The translations under genes were made by a program, and so were the position numbers. Below the pieces are notes generated by a model. It was not told the origin of the DNA. It saw only the letters and a list, made by a program, of their open reading frames with translations, and made no database searches. Shown here one piece after another: positions 47,201-56,200 of a DNA stretch of 64,000 nt; within the stretch, counting starts at the first letter, position 1, and every line of letters starts with the position of its first letter. Source of the DNA: Centropus unirufus (taxonomy: Eukaryota > Chordata > Aves > Cuculiformes > Centropidae); contig VYZI01000840.1 of NCBI GenBank assembly GCA_013397695.1, positions 50,531 through 114,530 of the forward strand, written 5' to 3'.

Positions 47201-50200
47201 CAGGACTTGAGCATCACTGCACCCCAGAGCTGAGCTGGCAGCTCCTTGTTTCTCTGCCCCAGAAATGGTGAGGCTGGATCAGAGGCTCCACCTGGCAGCC
47301 TCAGGGTTAATTTCGGAGGGTGGGAGTCAGCCAGGGTATTTTACTTTTTGAGAGAGCTGCCAGATATAAGTTACTCTAAAAAGAAATTGGAGGGTTTGTC
47401 TTTGCTTACCCAGTGTTGCTGGTGATGCTGTGCAGGATTCCGTGTTGCCCTGCGGAGCAGGAGCTGTTTGTAACTGCTTTGCAGAACACTTTGCACTTTG
47501 AGCAGGTCACAAGGCTCTCATGAACCCAGCAGATGTTTTACTCTGGAGCCAGGGAAACCTTTCCAAGCTGAGCTCTCCTGCCACTTAAAGCAACAAGAGC
47601 AGGGAAAATAGACCTTAATGAAACACAGAAGGTGTGTTTCATGCTCGAAAGGCTCCTTCCAGCTCTTGGAATGCTGCAGATCCCCAGGACCCAGCCAGCA
47701 CCTTGCAAATCCACGGCAGGAGATGCAATCCGAACTGATGCTGCGTCCCTATGAATTCCCATCTCTGACCTCAGGAGCTCAGCGCAGGGAGCTCTATTTA
47801 TATCAATAGGAACATCCAGGGATAAAGTAAGTAATGTGAGTCAATGAGAATTGACTTTAAAGCTGAGATCTTTATTCTCCAAGTGCGAGCTGCCCAAAGC
47901 CTTCCTCTGCTGCTGGGTCGGCTCTGCTGGAAGCTGCCAGGGAGAGCCACGACCCAGCCGGCTGCGGTGCTGGTAGGTACCGTGGTGGCACAGTCCCTCT
48001 CCGGCCCCAAGGGAGAGCTGGGGGGGGCGCTTTTTCATATCTGGAATAGCAGGGAGTGCGTGGGTTAGAGGAGAAGTTTGTGGTGTGTTTGTGTTTTATT
48101 TCGGAGAGGAGCGCAAGGTGTGCTCAGCGCTGGGTGCCGGAGGGAGCTGCCAGCAAAGCATCCCGCGTGCACACCGCGCTCACCGTGTGTCCTCGATGGA
48201 GCAAAGAGCAGCTCTGGCCATCCCGCAGTCCCCAGGCATGCTCCGCAGCACTGGGTGCCCAAAGCCTTCTCAGGATGTGGCGCTGGTGTTTGATTTGGGA
48301 GCAGTGGGGGTCCCTGGCTGCACCAGCTTTGGGCAGGATGCAGGGCATGGGGCGAGGAGCCACGGTTTGGGTACGCTGGTCCCAAGGAGCTGGCAGCTCC
48401 TCTGCCTGCCCTGGGTGATCACAGGCAGCGCAGGTGCTTGGATGGACGCAGCTCCTTGCCGTGCCACCAGGCTGAGCAGCAGGAGCTTGGCAAATGCACC
48501 GGGGTGTCAAGGTCAAGGTCATCACCTTCTGCCCTGGGAATGAGGGCACCCTTTGCTGGGGCTGCTCAGTGCTACCGCCCTGCACTCTGATCTTAACCCT
48601 GGCCCTGGCACTTCTGGCTCTACTGGCAGGTTCAGGTTCATGCCAGGATGGTCCCTTTGCATCCTCAGGCTGGTGTCTCCCTTTTCTTTGCGTCCTCCTC
48701 CACCCCCCTGCCCTCTTCCTGCCATGGTGCTTGAGGGGTGGATGAGCCTGTTGGAGCAGGCACGGCTGTGTGGGAGCTGACCCTGCTGCCAAGGTTGGAT
48801 CTGTTTTTCTTTCCTTTGCATGGAAATACTGGGTGTCTCACTTGAAAACAAGAGCCAGCCCTGCTCACAGCCTGGCAGCACAGGGATGCTGCCTGTAGCA
48901 CGTCGCAAGTCAGGAGTGGAGCAGCATCTTTGCCATCTGTAGTTTCCTCCGGGTCTCTGCCGGACCCCAAATGCCTCTTCATTTATATGCCAGAGAAGTG
49001 AGTAACATTTTGTAGCAAACAGGCACTTCATTAATCACCTGCTTTTACCATTCCACTCACTCCTGGATAGGAATTTGGGGTCTTGATAATGGTTCTGTTG
49101 TCCAGGCATGTGCCTCGAAGACTGATGCACCTGTCTCAGCAACGAAATAGCTTTGCAGAGAAATATGATCGCCTGAAAACCCAGGGCTCTACTGACAGCA
49201 GGACTCAGATAAGATAATCTTCCTATGCCACAGGGTAGGGGAACAATACTTGCATTATAGATTATAGCCACGCTCAAACAAAGAGGTTATTCTTGTCCCC
49301 CCCACCCTTAATAAATGCATTTTGTTTAAAACAATTATGGCTTTTCCAACAAGTTTGCTGCCTGGGCTGAGGAATGAGGCCGGGCCCTGGGGGGAGACAG
49401 AAGCACCAGGGGCTGTCATCAGCCTGCACGCATCTGCCCGGCTGCAGCCCCCGCGCCGCTCGCCACGGATGGGCTCGTGGAAAGACACGGCTCGTGGCAG
49501 GCAACCAGAGCTGTTCTGTCTCGGTGCACGCATCCTGTGAGATACCGAGGGGCTGTGCGGGCTTGCAGGTCTGTCAGCCTTGTAGTTTGATGGGAGCGAG
49601 CAGAGAGCGGTCCAGAGCGGCAGGGGGGTGGCCCAGAGTGGCTTTGCACAGCACCAGGTGCCGGGCAAGCTGTGCCTGTGGCTGCAGGCACTGCTGTCCC
49701 TCCTGCTCCAGCCCCTGTGTGGGCTGTGCAGCATCCCATGGGCAAGCAGCAGGGACACATGGCTCGATTTGTGCCTTCAGCTTCGTGCAGGGACGTTTCA
49801 GCCCCCTGGTGAGGAGCACATGGTGGATTAGAGGGTGGTTGCATGTTCTGCTCACCTCTGCCCCTTGTTTTGGTGACTTCTGCTCGTGGGAAGGCTCTCA
49901 GAAAGCTGCTCTGGCACTGGGAGGATGAGGGCAGTGGCTCAAACAGAAATTGGTGGTTTGCCACCCGTGACGGTGGTGGCTGGTGAAGGTAGGAGGCGTG
50001 GGGAGGTCACAGAGGAGCACGGTGAGGATGGGGTCTGCAGGCTGCACCAACGCAGCAGCCTCCTCTCCTCTGCCTGGTTTCCTCAGGAATGGTTTAGGAA
50101 TAACAGGAGTTGGCACAGCACGTTACCCCATGCCAAAGGTGCCTCCATGGCCAGTGCAGCTCCACTGCTGGTGCTTGCAGCAGCTCCTCGGTGACCTCAG

Positions 50201-53200
50201 AAGGTCCGGGAATGACCAGGCTGTGGTGCCATGCCTGAACGATGCCTGGCACCCAGCCGCCCTCTTCCTTCCCTCCAGATGGACCCGGTGCAGAAGGCAG
50301 TGATCAGCCACACCTTCGGCGTGCCCACCCCGCTCAAAAAGAAGCAATTCATCTCGTGCAACATCTGCCACCTGCGCTTCAACTCTGCGGTAAGCCGGGA
50401 CCAGGCTGGGTGGGTGAGCGGGGCTGGTGCCAGCGCCTCTGGCCGAGCAGGAGCATCCCACGATGGGGGCACCACACTGACACCCACCACGCGGGAGGCA
50501 GCTCCCCAGAGCTCAGCTGTTCCTTGCTCTGAAGCTGCCCCGACCAAGGTTTGCACCAACATCTCCTGCCTGTAGGCCTGGGTGCTGCCAGAGCTGCTGT
50601 GTCCTCTGCTTTCCACGCTGGCTCTTTCTCCTCCTCCCCATTTCCCTCCTGCCTTTGTCTCAGTGTTTGGTTTAAGCTGCTTTATCAGCCTTTGCAATTC
50701 ATATCTGGTCCTTGGGAGCGGAACAGAATCTTCCCTGTGTAGGCTTCCCGGAGCTCTGGTGTGGCAGGTGGATTTTTTTCCCAGCCTTTTATCAACCACC
50801 TTGTAGAGGGGAGGAAGGGAACATTCCCTGATCCCTGTGGTAACGAACTGCACATGGCTGATGGGCTGTGGGGAAAACTGATCAAAAGGTTTGGAAGGGA
50901 ATTCTCAGCCGGCAGGAGAGGGGCAGGGGATTCCACGTGGCAGGGCTGGAAGAGGAGTGGAGCAGCAAGAGTTTCCTTGCTCAAAGCCCATCAGTGGGGC
51001 TGGCACCGCTCTCACAAGTCCATCTGCTCCCCTGGGCCCCTGCTGCAGGGTGTGCAGGGCAGAGATGGAGGCAGAAGCCTCCTGTGCTCGATCCAGCCTG
51101 GGCACTGGCGTTAGAATTGTAGAAACATAGAATTGTTTGGTTGAAAAAGATCTTTGAGACCACTGAGTCCAACCATACCCGTCCACTGTACTAAACTACA
51201 TCCATGAGCAACTCATCTACTTTTAAATCCCTCCAGGGATGGTGACTCCACCACTTCCCTGGGTGTCCTCTACCAGTGCTCAAGAAACCTTTTGATGAAG
51301 AAGTTTTTCATCATATCCAATCTAAACCTCCTCTGGCACAACGGGAGGCCATTTCCTCTCATCCCATCCCTTGTAACTTGGGAGAAGAGCCCAGCACCCT
51401 CCTCACCACAACCTCCTTTCTGGAAGCTGCAGAGAGCGATGAGGTCTCCCCTCAGCCTCCTCTTCTCCAGCCCAAACATCCCCAGGGCCCTCAGCTGCTC
51501 CCAGAACCCCTGGGCTCCAGACCTTCTTCCAGCTCCCTTCCCCTTCTCCAGACGTGCTCCAGCCCCTCAATGTGTTCCTTGGAGTGAGGGGCCCAAAACT
51601 GAACCCAGGATTTGAGGTGCAGCCTCACCAGCACAGGGGGACGATCCCTTCCCTGCTCCTGCTGGCCACCCCATGGCTCATCCAAGCCAGGTGCTGTTTG
51701 CCTTCTTGGCCACCTGGGCCACTGCTGGCTCATGCTGGGCTACTGCCAACGAGGACCCCCAGGTCCTTCTCTGCCAGGCAGTTTTCCATTCCCTATGGAG
51801 CTGCCAGCCTGGGAGCATCCCCTGGCCTGGGCCGTCCCTTCCTGGGAGAGGGAGGCAGTGCTGAGCACCCATGGGTGAAAGCCCCGAGCGAGGTCTCCTC
51901 TGCCTGAGCTGCCTGTGCTCCCAGTGTGTGCAGTGTGGGATGCCAGGAGCTGCTCTCACCTCCCTGGGGCAGCCGTGCCCACCCAGACACTGCCCCCCAG
52001 CCAGGCTGGCGCTGTGGAGGTGCCATCCCAGCCTGGCCAAGCTGCATCAGCAGAGCCTGGGGTTGAGTGCTGCTCTGCCAACAAAAGTCAGCATTTCTGG
52101 GCTTAATTATCCTGCTCTGCAACCAAGCAGCTTGGGGAAAAGCATCACTTTCCCATTCCGAGCTGCATCCCAGCTGGAACTGAGGTGCCAGGGGAGCTTG
52201 GTCCCCCCATGCACTCCCGCTGCCCCCTGCGTGCCTGGGGCTGCCCTGGCCATCCCTGCCCAGGTGCCCCCTCCCCGCCTGTGCGAGAGCAGAGCCTGGC
52301 ACAGCCCCTCTCGCTGCTCTTTCCGTGCCGAGCTGCAGTGGTGCTGGGTGACCTACTTAGGCTGCAGCCCAGCCCCATTCCCAACCCCATTATCTGGGGG
52401 AATTTTATTGTGTTTGCTAATGAGGCCCCATCCTCGGCTGGGCCCTTCGCTTTCCCACATACCCGGGCATCGCTGCACAACCCTGGACACCATTCCCAGC
52501 TCTTGGAAAGCCACAGGGGGAGAGAAAGGATGCTTCTTCCTATGGAGCCTCTGAAAACACCGTGCAAATTAATCCGTGCTGCTCAGTGGTAACAGCGTCT
52601 TAATTCCTATTGGCTTTAGTTCCCTAAATTGCTAAATTCTAGTTGTTTTGGGGGACAATGTGGCATTGTCCCCGACTGGGGAGGACACAAATGTTTGGGT
52701 GATTTGCCTTTGTGGATGTTTTTATCAGTTCAGTGCAGGCACGAACCCATCATCGTGCACTTCATTATCCAGCGCGTGCGGGGCGAAAGGAGCCTGTGAA
52801 TGTAAATTGTGTGTTAGACACCCGTTAGGTTACAATGGGAGACACGTCCTCCCCACCAACAGACCTTCTTCTTTTATTCCTAAAGCTAGAGATTCATTGT
52901 ATGTTTCTGAAGTCATCCATTTTGCCCGAAAGCTGCCTTAAAAGTGACTCGATGCGTTTAATCAGAGCAGGGTCCTTATCTCGGCCGTGCAATGCGGTGA
53001 TGGCTCAGCGAAGTGATACCTCAGCCTGAATTACATTTGTGTGCCGAGCAAGCCGCGAGGAGGAGAAAAGCAGCTTTGCCAAAAATACCACCTCTGCTTG
53101 GCCCTGGGGATGATTGTCACCAGGGGAGGTGGCCGCACACGTCCGAGCGGCCACAGCCTGGGGCTGACCCCTTCACCCATCCTCCCTGTGCCCACCACTC

Positions 53201-56200
53201 ATCCAGCTGCAGCGCCGACGTGGTTGTCCCTGTGTTTCCCTCTCCAGAACCAGGCAGAAGCCCACTACAAGGGCCACAAGCACGCACGGAGGCTGAAAGC
53301 CATTGAGGCCATGAAGAACAAACAGAAGGCGGCGGGATCTGCGGCGGTGGCCGCTGGCCAGGATGGCACAGCCGACTTCGTGCCCAGCCCTGAGGGCAGC
53401 GGGGAGCCTGGCAGCACGGGTAGGTGGGCACGGGGGGTGTTGGGAGGACCCCGTGCTGACAGCCGCTGGCTTCGGGGTGCAGCACTGTTTGTGTTCACAG
53501 CCTGCAGCATCCTGAAGAGCCCCGTTAAATCCCAACACGCGGCACCTCGTGTCGCAGCATCCTGCCCCGCTCAGCTGCCGGTTGGGCTGCGGAGGGCTGA
53601 GGGAGGGTGTTGATGCGGTAGAAATGCCACCAGGAGGGTTAATAATGGAGCTTTTGTGCTGCCCTGGCATCCTCAGCGTGCCTGGTTGGCAACAGCTTCA
53701 CCAGGAACGGGTGGGAATCCAGCCCAGGAGCCTGGGCACCTCGTGTCCATGGGGGAACCCGGCCCCTGTGCTTCCCTCAGCTCCGAGTTCCCCCCATGAT
53801 CTGGTGTCCCTCGGAGAAGCAGCTCCAGCAGAGGAAGCATTCCCTGCCCATGTCCCGACAAGGGCTCGTGCATCCCCAGGGCTCTGCTCTGTGCGGGGAT
53901 GGGGCAGGTAGGAGCCAGCTCCCCCGGAGCTGAGGCAGCACTGGAGCTCGCACAGATAAAACAACAACAGGAGAGACCTGGGGAAGAGCTGCCCTCAGCA
54001 GGATTGAACTTGAGCAGACAGCGCCCGAGGTGCTCTCTGAAATCCAGAAAACCCATCCAAGCCCTGAGAACATTCCCTTCCTGCCCGTTTTTCTTATTGC
54101 TCCCTTTTCCCCTTCCCTTCGCCCTCCCCCAGCTCAAGCCAACGGCGAGCAGGAGCCGGAGGGTGAGTGCAGCGGCCTGGGGCTCCCACCCAGTGCTGAG
54201 GAGTCACCCTCAGAGCTGCCGGGCAGTGCCACCGCGCTGGGCTCCCCACCAGCCTCGGAGCTGTCAGAGGGCACCTCAGATGCCACCAGCGTGGCCTCCT
54301 CAGCAGCACCGGCAGCCGAGGCACAGGCAGCCGAGTTGGGCATCAGCTCAGCCCCTGAGAGCGAGAAGGAGGGGAAGAAGAGCAAACCACATCTGTACTG
54401 TCCCACCTGCAAGGTGACCGTCAACTCCCTGTCCCAGCTGGAGGCTCACAACACGGGTAAGGGCATCCCCTGCGTGGGGCACGGAGGGAGGGAGGGGGGC
54501 ACAGGGCCCTCGCAGCTCCGTCCTGGGCTCCAAACCCAGCCTTGCTGCGTCACCCAGCAGCCTGACAGGGAAACGGAGAGCTGCTAATGAATGTTGTTTT
54601 AACGGAAAGGGGTTAATTAAGGTGGCTCGCAAAGATAAGTGGTGGTTTTACCTGTGCTGCCGCTTGCCGAGTGAATTTTAGCAAGGTCAGTTGCTCTTTT
54701 ATTGTTCGTGTCTCTTAATTAACGACGTTTTCAGCTGCGTTTAATCAAGTGATTGGAGGTTACTTTATATTCCACTGTGGTTTGGCTTTGAGCTGATCGC
54801 AACCCGAGTGCCGGTGCCTCATTCAGACCCAGGATAACCAGAAGCAGCTTGGTGGTTTGGGCTCGTGGTTGCTTTGAGAACCCCCCTTGGGAACTAAAAA
54901 ACACTTTGTTTTGACCTCGGGGCAGGGTCTGAGGCTGGCGAGGGTCCCCCAGCAGTCTGGGGGTGGCCAGACCCACCAGGATGGTGACAGTCAGGATGTG
55001 GGAGACCCCAGTGGGCTCTGTGGACCCTACAGTGCCAGCTCCTAGCTTGCCCCTTTGCTGAGCAAGGATGGAGACTCTGAGTCTAAAGGGAAGGGTCTCC
55101 TCTCCCCCAGTTCAGCCGGAGCTGGGAACCAGTTCCCCCAGCCCCATGCACGCGCTGGGATCTGGGGCGGCGGGAGCCACGCAAGGGTTTGGCTCAGGGC
55201 ATTGCCATGGCTTAGCTGCAAACGTGCCCTTTTGCTTTTGTCAGCTCCAGTTATAAATTTAGGAGCTGATTTGGGAAAAGACAACAAACAAACAAACAAA
55301 CCAAACGTTTGTGTGCTTGCCCTCCTCCGGGGCTGGCACACAGACACGAGCTCCTTGCTTAGCGCCTTAAAAAATAGAATTCATTAGCAGTGGCTTAAAT
55401 TAACCCACCCAGCGCTCCCCAGGTGGGCAGGGATTTGGGGTTCCTCCTTGCCCACCCCCTGTAACCCTGCTGAGCTATTCCTGGCGCCGTGGCTGGATCC
55501 TCTCTGACCTTGGGTGCAGCTGGGATGCTGCAGCGGGCGGCGCGTGCCCAGCTCTGCAGGCTGCGCTGATGCCCGGGGGCAGGCGACGGGCTCCAGCAGG
55601 CACTGGGAATAGCAGTTCCTCCGAAGGTCTGGCACATGGAACAGGGGGGTCACCAGGAAGCAGAGCATTTCTGGTCTGTCTGCAAAGCGCAGCTGGGCAT
55701 GAGAGCTTGGCAGGGTTTGGGAATGGGCTGCCACATCTCCAGCAAGAGTCCGGATTCCTGGGCATCTCCTTGTCCTGGGAAGGGGCTGCCACATCCCCAG
55801 CAAGTCTGGATTCCCAAGTATTTCCTTGTCCTTGGTAGGGGCTGCTACATCCCCAGCGAGGGTCTGGATTCCCAGGGATCTCTTTGTCCCGGGAATGGGA
55901 TGCCACATTCCCAGCAAGAGTCTGGATTCCCAGGGATCTCTTTGTCCCAGGAATGGGATGCCACATTCCCAGTAAGGGTCTGGATTCCCAGGGATCTCTT
56001 TGTCCCGGGAATGGGATGCCACATTCCCAGCAAGAGTCTGGATTCCCAGGGGTCTCTTTGTCCCGTCTGCCTGCAAGGGTTTCCAGGCAGGGGGAGGTGG
56101 TGGGACTGGAGTTCCAGGGGAGGGGGCACACGGGTTCATCCTTCCTGCACGGCACTGGGTTTGTTTGCAGTCAGTGTCCCCTCTGAGTTGTCCCCTCTGC

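Noticed and set aside
55731..56067. CRISPR-like direct repeats
   Set aside because: The whole 58-base unit repeats without unique spacers, in a vertebrate intron.
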